Translations under genes and position numbers: made by a program
In this document: positions 11,044 to 22,983 of the stretch, piece after piece
Layout of the letters: the number at the start of each line of letters is the position of its first letter
Numbering within the stretch: position 1 is the stretch's first letter
Assembly (NCBI GenBank): GCA_000697055.1
Contig: JNDT01001937.1
Span: 310,001 to 374,000 of the forward strand
Direction of reading: 5' to 3'
Source: Saksenaea vasiformis B4078
Lineage: Eukaryota > Mucoromycota > Mucoromycetes > Mucorales > Saksenaeaceae
Length of the DNA: 64,000 nt
The notes under the pieces: generated by a model
Told to the model about the DNA's origin: nothing
The model's input: only the letters and a program-made list of their open reading frames with translations
The model's database searches: none

Positions 11044-14000
11044 TTATTCGTTCTTGAATGAGAAAGAAGGTCCTCCAGGAACTGCATTCTCGGCGGCCTT
11101 TGCGTCTTCTTCAGACCAATCGTTGCTCTTCATGATATGGACGGTATGGAAACCAAGAGCTCGCTTGATTTCACCCAAAGCAATCTGCAACGTCTCGACC
11201 TCATCAAATTGCAAAGCACGATCAAAAGCACCTGCTCCGTTCTTTTCGACCAGCTTCTTTTGTTCTTGAATGAAAGGCATGGTCTTCTTGTTCTTGAGCA
11301 TACCCTTGGCACCAAGTTCCTGTCGGATCTTGACATCATCGAACTTGCCGGTTGCCTCGTCGTAATTTGCCTTCAACACAGCAATGCCCTCTTCCTGCCA
11401 CTCAGGGAATTTGGTTGCAACAAAGATCTTGAGTGTCTTGGCCTCGTTGGGCTTGTACTCGGACTCAGCCTTGCCCTTCTTCTTCTTCTTGAGCAAGTTC
11501 AGCTCAGCATCACGTACTGCCTTGATGGTACGACGGATATACTCTGCAGCAGCCAAAATAGTTTCATCAACAGGTCCAGAAGGTTCAGGGAAACGAGCAT
11601 TGACAACAGCACCCTCCTAGAGTTCGTTCATTTAATTAGGAAACCTTCACTTCACTTTTTTTTTCTTTCCTTACCCGCTTCAAGATGTCGGTCCAGACAT
11701 GTTCGGACCAGTGAGGACAGACAGGTGCCAAAATCAAGGCCTGAACCTCGATGTAACGGTAGACAAGATCCTTGTGCATACCATTTTCAATACATGCCAA
11801 CTGGTAGGCATCCTTGGCAGCTTGGAGTTCAAACACACCATACTTGAGAGCCTCACGGAAATAGACGGATTGGTAAGCACGGTCGGCCAATTCGATGTAC
11901 TTGTTCATCTCATTTTCAAAGACACGGTCGTAGAAGTTGTATTCACCCTGACGGAGCTTGTCGGAGCTGCTCATTTGTTCATTGATCCATTCGAGCAAAG
12001 TGTACAAACGCAGAATAGCAGCATTGGCGGTGCTGTCTTCAAAGTTGGCGTCTTCGACCGAGTCACCGGCGTCGGCAAGAGCGAAACGGGTTGCGTCCGC
12101 ACCATACTTGGCCACAGCCTCGCTCATGGTCAAGAAGTTACCAGTTGATTTAGACATCTTCTTGCTGTCCAACAACAAGTGACCGTTGGAACGCACGGAA
12201 CGAGGCCACTTATCCTCGGGGAACACCGCAGTATGGTTGTAGAGCCAGAAAGTCAAGTGGTTGGGCACCAAATCCTTACCGGAAGTACGGCAGTCGAGAG
12301 GATAGAAGTATTCGAATTCACGTCTCAACTTGTCAAGGGTAGCTTGAGGAATATCGGAATCGGCAGGGTAGGGACCCAACTTGAAGATGTAATCCCACAC
12401 AGCGTCTGTCAACTGGTCAGCACGGATGCCGGCAGGACCGGGTGCGGCACCGTTGATGGAACCACCCTGCAAAAGATGGGCAACAGTGTAGTAAGCCATG
12501 TAAATGGTAGAATCCGTAAGCGACTCAACCAAGAACTGGGTGTCCCAGGGCAACTTGGTACCCAAGCCAAAGCTTCTAGCACAAGCCCACTGGTTCAACC
12601 AGTCCAATGTCTGCTCGAACTGATGTCTTGTTTCAGGCGTGTAGGTTTCCATCTGAGAAAGACACTTCTTGGTCTTTTGCTTCCATTCTTCCTCACCGTA
12701 GTCAAGGTACCACTGATCCAAAAGAGCAACAACACACTCATCACCCGAACGGGACATGACCAAACCTTCAGGCTCGCTGTAAGCAAAGGCCTCGCCGCGC
12801 TTGATCAAAAGCTCTCTAATCTTGGGCTTGGCATCTTGAACCTTGAGACCGGCGTACTCGCCAATGCACATCACACCCTGATAGAAACCTTCCTTGTAAG
12901 CAATCTCCTTTGCCTCAGCAAGCTGGACACGGTCCTTCTGCGAGTTGATCTTCTTGGCCTTGCAGAGAGCAGGAGCAATCATGTTACCGTAGGTAGGGGT
13001 TTCAATAAGTGCCACAGGCTCAACATCGACCCACTCAGGTTGGATGTTATAGTAAGCGCACTTCTTCTTAAGATCTTGAAGTGTAGCGTAGTCATCAGGC
13101 GAATCCGAAGGAACGGAGGTAACGACACCAGTACCCTAAAGAAAACACGTGAGCAAAAATAAAAAATGGCCTTCTTTGTTTACCTTTGTTGCGAGCACGT
13201 TCTCCATGGGAAGAACATACACAGCAGGGTATGTGCTCAAAGGTGCCTTGATCTTTGTACCAACAACAAGGTTACCCTTAATTTCTGCGAGCTTCTCCAC
13301 CACATTTTCCTTGGCAAAGATCTTTTGATAAGCCATGTTGCGGGCAGCACGTTCTGTACAGACGTAGGCCTCCTTCTCATTGGCATTAAAGACACCGTAG
13401 TTGATCTCAGTACCGACGAAACAGTTGGTTTGACCGTACATGGTCTCGGGACGCAGGGTGGCAGCGACCAGGTAAACGGTCTTGTTCTTCAAAGCATCCA
13501 CCTTGCCCAACACTTCCATAGCTTCCTTTGACCACTCAACGACTTCCATTTTGATACCTGTGTAGTCCTGGGGACCGACACCTTCACCGGATTGACGATC
13601 GTGATCCATACAAGGCTGTTGATCAAGAGGCGAATAGATTGTGTAACGTTCACCGAACTTGATTTTGTCGGTTGCCTTCAACTTATTCATATGCCAGCGC
13701 ACAAAGGCATCGTAGTAGGGGTTGGCATCCGTTGTGATGAAGGTACGACGCCAATCCACCTTTGCACCGAAGGCGGTAAGATCTTCAATAGCCTTTGGAG
13801 GGAAGTACTCCATCCAGTAGTAGGGATCGGCAAAGTTGTGAATTTCTTCCCGGGGAATACCGAGCTGCAGCATAATTTGGAACTGATAGGTCACATTACC
13901 GGTCTTCGCAGCCACCTTGCTCTTGACATTCTTTGACACCTCAGCTTTCTTTTCCAATTCATTTGCCAAAGCCATTTCCTCGTATCTTTCAAAGTGCTTG

Positions 14001-14468
14001 CCAAAGAGCTCAATTTCACGAGCAAGCTTGTCTGCACAAGCCTACATAGCACGATCCGTTACATCAATTGCCTCTCATCTCAATCCAACGCCTTACCTTG
14101 ATTGGCATACCCGTACAATGGAAACCCTGAGGAAGAAGGGCTCGCTTGCCCTTCATACGTTCGTAGCCAACAGCGAATTCAGCCTTGGAGAAAGTGAACG
14201 CGTGACCCAAATGAAGACGGCCGTTCATGTAAGGGTAAGGTACGGTAGTCATGTACTTGGGATGAGCAACGTGAATGTCCTCGACTGTCGAATGTTCTTC
14301 AATGGTAGGAGCATTGACTTCGAATGCTTTGGTTTGATCCCAAAGGGCGCGGGCCTTGTTCTCCAAGGCGCGAAGAGCATCGCGTTTCGCGGTCTAAAAT
14401 GCATGATTAACCAATGTCAAGCATTTCAACCATTGCCCTACTTTAGGTGCCTCGGGTGCGGATCCCAT
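11044..14468 (-). CDS. CDC60: Cytosolic leucyl-tRNA synthetase (class Ia)
   Basis: Charges tRNA-Leu with leucine in the cytosol. Five exons fit: 14442-14468, 14097-14393, 13135-14041, 11675-13135 (minus about 48 nt of intron near 13136-13187, so the third exon ends about 13188) and 11044-11616. The HIGH-type motif appears as PYPYMNGRLHLGHAF. The CP1 editing domain carries LRPETMYGQTN with the expected TMYGQTN core, and KMSKS appears as KKMSKSTGNF. A typical eukaryotic C-terminal extension follows the anticodon-binding region. Total length is about 1,080 residues, in the range of fungal cytosolic enzymes rather than mitochondrial ones. The start MGSAPEAPK is a 9-residue first exon. No mitochondrial targeting sequence is evident. 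All key residues are present. Confidence 0.95.
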
Positions 14469-15215
14469 GTTCAACAGTGGAAAAAGAAGGAGCTGTAAAC
14501 AAGGGAAATTACGAATTTTCTTGTTTTTGAAACTTGTGCGGCGTTTGAAAAGTGTAACAGCCAACAAAAAAAAAAAAGAAAAAAAAAGGTTTGATCGAAG
14601 ATGAATAGCTTTCCTTGCTGTAGCTACCGTCGTATTATACAACTAAGACCTTACACTCCAAACGATAAAGGCTTTTATACTAGTCTCTAACCATCCGTAA
14701 CTGGAAAGGTGTACAAAGCAAGCTTTCTACGGACCTTACACGTGCTGCCATTTTGATTGGATTGACTCATCGCGGACTGTCGTTCAATCCGTTTTGACAG
14801 GAGCGATGTCAAGCATGCAATTCCCCTTTGTCCGGTTTTTTTTTCAAGTGGATTCGCAGTCTGTGTCACAGGTTGAAAAAGGAAAGAATTGAGATTTCTG
14901 GACCTCGGCTGTGCCATGTGTATTACAAATGATATAGCGAGATAGCTGCTACATTGCATTCTCACAGTGACCCAATGGAAGTTAGGTTGAGTAAATGTTT
15001 CACGTGCTTAGCATTCAATGGATCATCCGATACTATTGGTTAGTATCAGCCCGTCATTTCCATAAACAAACCGATCGGGAAGACTCCAAGAGCCAACATA
15101 CTCAATATGGATGGGGATAGACAAACAATGGAATGGAATTCTTTAAATCTGATTGCTTGTGAAATAGAGTACGCAGATGCTTAGATAATTTATTGCTAAT
15201 GGCACCAATAATATG
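14469..15215. other. Intergenic stretch between LeuRS and MACPF-SEL1 copy 1
   Basis: Promoter region of LeuRS followed by the 3' flank of the MACPF-SEL1 gene. A minus-strand open frame at 14687-14965 is Arg/Gln-rich without motifs; I regard it as unproven. Confidence 0.5.
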
Positions 15216-17700
15216 TTAGTCCTCAGAACCATATATTACTGGATGTACTGTCTTGAATTGCACGGGCTGCTTGACATGGTCTGGCGGACTTCTGTTTCCA
15301 TATCTATACATAATTCCAAGTTGACGCGATGCATATGAGTTGTTCTGGTCGGCAGATTTCTGATACCACTTGAGCGCTTCAGCATGATCTTGCTTTACGC
15401 CCTTTCCATCTTTGTATGCGTCCCCAAGGTAATACTGTGCGATAGCGTCGCCTTGTTCTGCGGATTTCTCGAGCCATTCCACAGACTCGCTATAATCGCA
15501 AGGAACGCCTTTTCCGTCCATGTACGCAATACCAACTTGGCATTGTGCATAGCTATTGTTCTGGTCGGCAGATTTCTGATACCACTTGAATGCTTCGGCA
15601 TAATCCTGATTGACTCCATTTCCATCTCTGTAAGCATCTCCAACACAGCTTTGTGCAATAGGGTCATTCTGAGCGGCCGCCAATTTGAACCATCGGAACG
15701 ACTCGGAATAATGCCGACTAAGTGCTTTCCCTTCTCTATATATAATACCGAGACGACGTTGGGTAAGGGCGCTAATTTTGTTAGCAGTTTCTTGATACAG
15801 CCTAAGCGCGTCGATGTAGTTTGTATTCATATTTGCTCTATATCGGCGGCACGATATTGAATATGTCTTGCGATAGCTCTGGTCTTTTGCCGTCTCGAAC
15901 CACTGAAATGCTTTGAAATAATCGCATGGTACTCCTTTCCCATCTCTGTAAGCAATACCAAGTTGATACTGTGCGTGTGCATTATTCTGATCAGCGGATT
16001 TCTGATACCATTCAAACGCCTTGGCAGAGTCTCGCATCACTCCCTGTCCCTCTCCGTACATGTCGCCTAGATGACTTTGCGCGACTGCGTCGTTCTGATC
16101 AGCCGCCTTTTTCAGCCAATAAACCGCCTGAGGAATATTGCAACCAGGAAAACGCTTTATCTTCTTGTACACAACTCCAAGCTGACATTGTGCGTATACG
16201 TTATTCTGATCGGCAGATTTATGGTACCATGTGAGCGCTTGAATGTTGTCCTCTTTTACACCCTTTCCGTCTCTGCACGCGTCCCCAAGGTAGTTTTGTG
16301 CAATAACGTCACCTTGATCTGCGGATTTCCTGAGCCATTCCACAGACTTCGCATAATCGTAAACAGCACCTTTTCCATCCATGTAAGCAATACCAACTTG
16401 GCATTGTGCATGGCTGTTGTTTTGATCCGCAGATCTTTGGTACCATTTGAATGCTTCGGCATAATCCTGGATTACTCCATTCCCATCTCTGTAAGCGTCT
16501 CCAACACAACTTTGTGCAATAGGATCGTTCTGAGCGGCCGCTAATTTGAACCATCGGAACGACTCAAAATAATCCCGATCAACTACTTTCCCGTCTCTGT
16601 AGACAGTACCAAGGTGGCGTTGGGTAAGGGCTCTGCCCTGACTAGCATGCATTTGGTACAGTTTGAATGCGTGGACATAATCTTTCTCCATTGCGTCTCT
16701 ACATACGTCTTTGAGACGATACTGCGATAATGAATCATCTTGTTCAACAGCCATATGGATCCATTCAAATGATTTGACATAATCCCGACGAACTGATCTT
16801 CCGTCCCTATACGCAAGTCCAAGTTGCCACTGTGCATAAGCGTCATTTTGATCAGCAGACCCTTGGTACCATTCCAAGGCTTTACTGTAACTCTGCTCTA
16901 CTCCTTTTCCATCTCTATATGCATCACCAATACAATTTCGTGCAACAATGTCATTCTGATCAGCTGCCCTCTTGAACCATTCAAGTGATCTGTTGTGATC
17001 GCAGGAAACTCCTTCTCCATTTCTGTATGCAAGTCCAACCTGACGTTGGGCATAAGCATTATTTAGATTGGCAGCTTGCTGATACCATTCGAATGCTTTG
17101 GCAAAATCTTGTGGCGTCTCTTCTCCATCCCTCCACGCGTCGCCGACGTAATTTAGTGCGATAGCATCACCATTTCTAGCAGCCCTCCTTAACCATATAA
17201 GCGAACTAGAAAGGTCGCAAGGAATTCCTTCGCCGTTTCTGTATGCAAGTCCAAGTTGACGTTGCGCATAAGCGTTACCCTGATCAGCGGATTTCTGATA
17301 CCATTTAACTGCTTCAGCGTAATCTCGATCTGCTACGCTCCCATCTCTGTATGTGTCACCAATAGAAGCTTGTGCACCAGCATGATCCTGTTCAGCTGCC
17401 TTTTTGAACCACTTCGATGCAAGCATAAAGTCGGGAATAGTTCCTCTTCCATCTTTGTACGCGATTCCGAGTTGATATTGTGCGTAAGCATCGTTTAGAT
17501 TGCCGGCCTTCTCGTACCATTCGAACGCCTTGAAATGGTCCATTTCTACACCCTGTCCATCTCTGTAAGCGTCACCAACACAACTGTGTGCAGTGATATC
17601 GCCTTGATCAGCTGCTTTCTTGAGCCATTGTACTGATATGATATAGTCCCGCGATTCTTTCCATATATATCCACAACTCGTTGATTCCACCATCCTGTCC
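15216..17700 (-). repeat. SEL1 repeat array of copy 1 (about 22 units, 108 nt period)
   Basis: Units alternate between two types: one reads AQ-x-QLGIAYRDGKGV with D-Y-x-[KS]-S-x-x-W[FL], the other reads IAQ-x-x-[VL]GDAYRDGKGV followed by [AK]-A-x-x-WYQKSADQN. The natural period is therefore a 72-residue (216 nt) pair. A block of about eight repeats is itself duplicated with a 861 nt offset (see findings). SEL1 repeats form alpha-solenoids that bind proteins. Confidence 0.9.
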
Positions 17701-20700
17701 CTCTCCACATCCGTTTCATCTTTACCAATTTCGAAATGGTCTTCTTGTGCGTTGGAACAATTGTGATTGGGTGACTCATCTGTATAGCTGTCGTTCTGAG
17801 TCTCTTGGTCCGCGACTCTGTTCGTAGTGCTGGAATCACGTTGCCCGTCGATGTGATCTTTCTCAATTTCCTCTTCATGTGATGGGGCTATTGGCATATT
17901 AATGTTATTCGCTGATCTATCACCTCCAACATCCGGCATCTTTCTATGATGAGGCTGAGATTGCACATCAAGATCGTCGAAAGCAACTGTGATTTTTTGC
18001 TGATTCAATGCTTCTCCACAACCGTCACTTCCATGATGGCTACTATCTTGAGCCAGAAGCTGATACTTCATATCGGATTGAAATAATCGCTGTACAGTGG
18101 CTCTTAAATGGTTCTGCAGTAGATGGTAGGCAGGAACAAGTTGTTTGAATTGAATAACCATCGGATTTGCTTTGATAGATTTCAACCAGTTTTCGATGTC
18201 AACTTTGCTAGGCAACTCGGAATCATGATTTCCAGCAGAAAGAAATGAGGAATCGCCACCTGTTGGATAATGCACATTGAATAGATCACTTTGCGAGAAA
18301 AGTATTTGTGTACTAACCAATAACAGTGAAAGGACGTCCCTCACGCAAAGATGTGGAAATTCTAAGCTTGATATCCTCGAAATTAGCGGCTTCTTGAGAA
18401 TGGTTTTCATTTTCCTTGTTTTCATCCAATTGGATGATTATTTTTCCACCTACGGTGGATTATTAAGCAAGAATTCCTTTTACCAGATCATGATTTTACC
18501 AAGCAGTATTACAGAAGGGTAATAGTAGCCAAATTCTTCCAAAACATTTTCGAGTTTTTGACACCGCTGTTTATCTGAAAAGCTTCCTAAGGCATTCCTG
18601 ACACTATTAACAAACTCTGCACTTGCCATGATACGTTTACTGAGGTTGACCTAAGGGGCTGTCATCAGTGTCATCAATCAAACTTTATCAACTAACCTCG
18701 TGGCATACAGCATAGAGAACCAAGCTGTACTTAACTGCCTCCGTCTCTTGTGAAAGAACGCTTTTTCCTTCGCAGTGAAGTCCATGGTTGAGGAATGCTC
18801 GTGATTCTGTATCGAACATTGTAATGAAATATTGGCTTTCATCATCTGTATGCACAATATCGGAGAGTTGTAGATCTATAGCGTTTGCACGGTGAATGTG
18901 CTGATTGATAGATGATGCTATGGGAAGGTGGTGTGGATCCTCTTTAGGAGGGAATTGTTGCAGCGGGCGCATGTCAGCCAATTGCCCATCAAGAAGAATT
19001 CCGTTGTCCCACTCATCAAACTCATCTTCATCCTGCTCTGAAATCAAGGACTGAACGTCTTGTAGCTTGATATCCCAACAAATATCCCGCTTGTCATGAC
19101 GGCGATCAACGCTAGCAGCAATAACGGATACACATGCCTTCGGCAATTTTGGATTAATGACCCCTTGTAGAACAATAGCCATAGTATCCAGCGCATCCAG
19201 AGAGGCTGTGCATAGATAGACAGGTACTCGATCGCCTGCACTATCGATCACCTCGCTTTTCAAAACTAGGCGGTCACCGTACTGGACATAATTGCTATCG
19301 CGTTCTGCTGGCTGCATTTGATTATCACTGGTAGCATATCGTACAACTTCCCTAATTGTATCAGTTAGCTCCAGAACTCTTGTTCGATCATGAAGCTTGC
19401 CATTCTTGATGTGGTTCTGTTGATAACGGCCTGACAGTGACCGGGATATATCGATTCTCAGGCTCATGTGTCGTGTTTTCGTCATTGACAGTCGTTGGGT
19501 TGGCAGAGGTGGATACTGTGATAAATGATTTGGTGTTTTTCTCAAGCAAGTATTCAAAAGGTTCGTCTATCAATTGTAGGTACACTTTATCGCCATATCG
19601 CACACGACAAGGGTTGCAGCTTCTGTCTCTCGCCACCAAACTGATTTTCATCGTATGCACACGACCTTCAAACCTGTCCTTTTTTATCTTCGGGTTGATG
19701 CAGCATAATATTTGATCTGAGAACAAAAGCGGACATTCGATTTGGAACCTTTCAGCAGAACAGCGCAGTTACCTTTTTGTCTTGCACTCGATTCAATAGT
19801 ACTTTCCATGTTAAGGTATGGAAACCGGCATACATTCGTCATGTCTTGATTCTTATCTTGAGCTGCCGAGGCAAATACAATTGGATAATTATAGGGTACA
19901 CACTTGTCAAGCAACAGCTTGCGCTCGTATATTTTTTGCACATGCACGCGTTGCGATCCATCGAGAAGCTCATACATCGGCCGCATCCTTTTATATTGGA
20001 TTATCTGCGGTGATAAACGGACGCTTTCTTTCCAGCTCTGAAAGTTGTTACGAAACAATTCTCTAACATCGCCACCTATTAACGTGTTAAAACAACACAG
20101 GTGTGTCAGCGGACCGACCTATAACGTTCCAGGTTCCACTATTGATTGGTGACTGGTTAATCTTTATTGCTATCGCGTCGCTTGACAGAGGGACTTGCTG
20201 CGCTTCTCCTGCGACGACTTCATCTTCTTGGAATGCAAGTCTTCCGCCTAAGGATTTGTTTGCTATCAGACTTCTATCCTGACTAGCGATATTGCGTCGT
20301 ACCTAATAAAATCCGTGAAGGATAATAGTAGCCAAACCTTCTAAAGACATTTTGCAAAGCATCGTACGTCGCTTCTTCAGTAGCTTCAGCTAGAGCACAT
20401 TGGATTGCTTCTTTGAATTTGATGTTGACTTTGACAGTCTCTGAAGAAAGGTGTAGCTTGATGAATCACGGTTAATGAATGATAGGGAACGTATTCTTTG
20501 TACATACTTCCTTGCAAGAGACGTATGAAACAAGGTGGTTTGATTTTGCGTTTGTGCAACGATGTGTCACATTCAATCCGCAACTGTCTTCGGCACCAAT
20601 GTTGTATCCAATCATCTCCAAAGTACTGTAATCGTGGAGTTCGCTGCCAAAATTGATATCTTCGGAAGCTCTTTCGCACACGCATTCCAGAAATGGCGTA

Positions 20701-20937
20701 TCAGAAGGGTACTCATATATAAAATTAGATATGTTGGCTTTGTTAAAATCCAGTGACGGTTCATTTGCTACGGTCCCATCGAAATGGAAGCCATAACGGT
20801 GTTTCTCCATAGGTTTATTATCGCCATCATTCTGCGAAGATGTGGCAGTGCCCTTGGAGAAGATATCAGATAAACACACATAACAGTTATGCACGAACTT
20901 TTGTCGCAAAGGTGCTATATTCTTCCAAAGAAATCAT
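15216..20937 (-). CDS. MACPF-like double-module protein with about 22 SEL1 repeats (copy 1)
   Basis: Nine joined exons keep one frame: 20508-20852, 20303-20438, 20119-20247, 19773-20075, 19401-19716, 18697-19351, 18500-18650, 18318-18449 and 15216-18259; they sum to 5,211 nt, divisible by three. A small first exon at 20899-20937 (ATG at 20937) is a candidate start, not proven. The product is about 1,740 residues. Module 1 has FGYYYPSRILLGG, then FQSWKES...PQIIQY...PMYELL. Module 2 has FGYYYPSVILLGG, then IENWLKSI...PMVIQF...PAYHLL. These match the MACPF signature [YF]-G-x2-[YF]-x4-x2-GG and the closing W...P..I helix. Between the modules are V-[RQ]-YGD segments. The C-terminal half is about 22 SEL1 repeats of 36 residues. 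MACPF membership is inferred and needs a profile search. Function unknown; no signal peptide is visible. Confidence 0.75.
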
Positions 20938-22983
20938 TGAAAAGCTGGGAAGAAAGCAATCTCACTTGTCGTTTTGCTGGGAAGAAAAATGTGTCATTGG
21001 TAAGCTCCGATAAACTTCACTATTTACCGTCACATGCGCTTTTCTTCTAGACTACTGATTCTTTAAGTAATTGCTTCTTAAAGTTAACCGTGGAACATAC
21101 AGCGGTATTCAAGAGGATATCGGAAGGCAGTCAAGTGTAGCGTAAAGCACATATTGGTAAACAGTACTGCAACTAACAAATTTGGTCATTGGCGTTTCAT
21201 CTTTTCGACGTTGACTGCTCTCTCCATCCATAACAACGTACGTCGGCGCGTTTCTACACGTGGGTACTACAGATAGGACTCTGGAAGAGAAAACTATGCA
21301 ACACGAGAATCATATGTCTGGTTCACTTGTCTATTTTACCATTACTACTATTACGTGTTGCTCGAAGATCTGCACGTCATGTGTTGGTGCTGTAAACAAA
21401 ACTGAGGAAAAGGGTGCATTTCTGAGAAATCATCTTCGATGTGTATATCTTGCTGGTCAATTATGATTTACTTAGGGATCATAGGAGTTACACAATCATG
21501 AACTATTGTAAAACCGTGATTTTCCTTACGACCTATGGTAGTAGTCCCGTCTTATGCATTATAACAATCGTTCTATCCAGGTATTAATTGAAATGTCTTT
21601 GCAAAACTAAAGGCTAGGGTAAAGTTTAGGGTAGGTTCTAAGGTGATCTGCTCTGTGCAACACCTATGATCCCTAAGAGTTCTGGTCAATAAACCGTGAT
21701 AAGCATAGAACTTATTGATTCTGCAGTGCAGTTGCCAAACCTTGTTGATCTCCTCTTTACAAACCAACTTGAAATCTCAACTGCCTAACAACACATCTTG
21801 CAGCCATTGGCTGTTTCGTGTTTGTGCCTCACTTGGGCATCTGATATTGGTGGAATAGTTTAGTTCGGCAAGCATAGTCATGTACTACACGAAAAAAATT
21901 AAATTGTAAGACTACGTGAATAACATATCGGGGGATGTACTCCTTCCTGGGATCTACCAGTAGCATTTTCATAGGATTTGGGTAATGGTCTTAATGATCG
22001 TTTACGGCACTACCCCTACAACTGAATCCGCGCTTAGAAAATGCATGATTTAGTATGTGATACCGAGCGATATGCATGATTGATATATGCAAAAAAAAAA
22101 AAGAGCCGTATAAGCGGTACAGAACGATGAAAGATCTATGTGAAAGTTATGACCTATTTCTGTAGGATGAATGGTCAGTGTCTACCAGGAGCGAAGTCGC
22201 TTTTTACGTTCTTTGTAGCTGCGCACTACTGTGGGAACTGGTGTTTCTATAGCCTGCGGTGTAACACAGCCTCTCTAGCTGAGTAGCTTTAAAAGAGCAA
22301 ACGCGTAGATCATTTTGCTTCTTCTTTCTGATTTTATTACTTTTTTCATGGATACATGAACCATCAGCGCAGAGAATCTCACCTTGATTGTTGCCAAGCT
22401 CGATGAAATTAGCAGAAAGCTTGATGATACCTACAGAAAAATCGATGCCACTGCAGAAAGTATTCGCGTTTCCTTATGCTTAAGAGGAATTCATAAAAAG
22501 CTTGACAAATTAAATAACAAGATCGACAGGCGCAGGTCAATCGACTAATTACCCAAGTATATTTGTTACTAACCGTGTAATTTGTGTATAGGAAATTGAA
22601 GAGATACTAAGGGAGCGGCTACCATTCACCAAAGGGAGGTTACGGCGAAGCAACTGAAGGAAACGCTCCAATCCTTAGGCAGAGGTGCTGACGCTGGTGT
22701 TACATGCAAGATTGTCATGTCTGATGTATAATTTATTGCTGCTTAAACACAGTAGACTCGATCGCCAATTGTGTACAAGCGTTCGAAGCTATTAATTAGT
22801 TCCTGGTTTACTCTCTACCAAAATAAACGACATCTTTCAGTCCCACTGTATTTATCGGTTTCATTCACGACATAACAAATACCCCTATTGACTAATTGTT
22901 TTATTTTTTTATAGATACAGAATTTCGATGGGACTGTACAGTACTACAACATTACTGACTGGCTGGGAGATCATATGAATACC
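20938..22983. other. Spacer between copy 1 and the nitrilase gene
   Basis: Mostly non-coding to my eye. At 22354-22520 (+) there is an ATG-less open stretch with a regular Leu/Ile heptad pattern (KLDEISRKLDDTYRKID), followed by a plausible intron with a TACTAAC-type branch site near 22570. Another short plus-strand open stretch after a TTATAG acceptor near 22913 runs into the nitrilase 3' end. These could be remains of a disrupted gene. Confidence 0.4.

Noticed and set aside
12179..13162. Long plus-strand open frame opposite the LeuRS gene
   Set aside because: It is the antisense shadow of a well-supported LeuRS exon; long antisense frames are expected there and it shows no motif.
18360..18425. 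ATG at 18425 as the start of the copy 1 SEL1 protein
   Set aside because: The reading frame upstream of 18318 changes once the intron at 18260-18317 is removed, and the upstream MACPF-like exons join in frame, so this is not the start.
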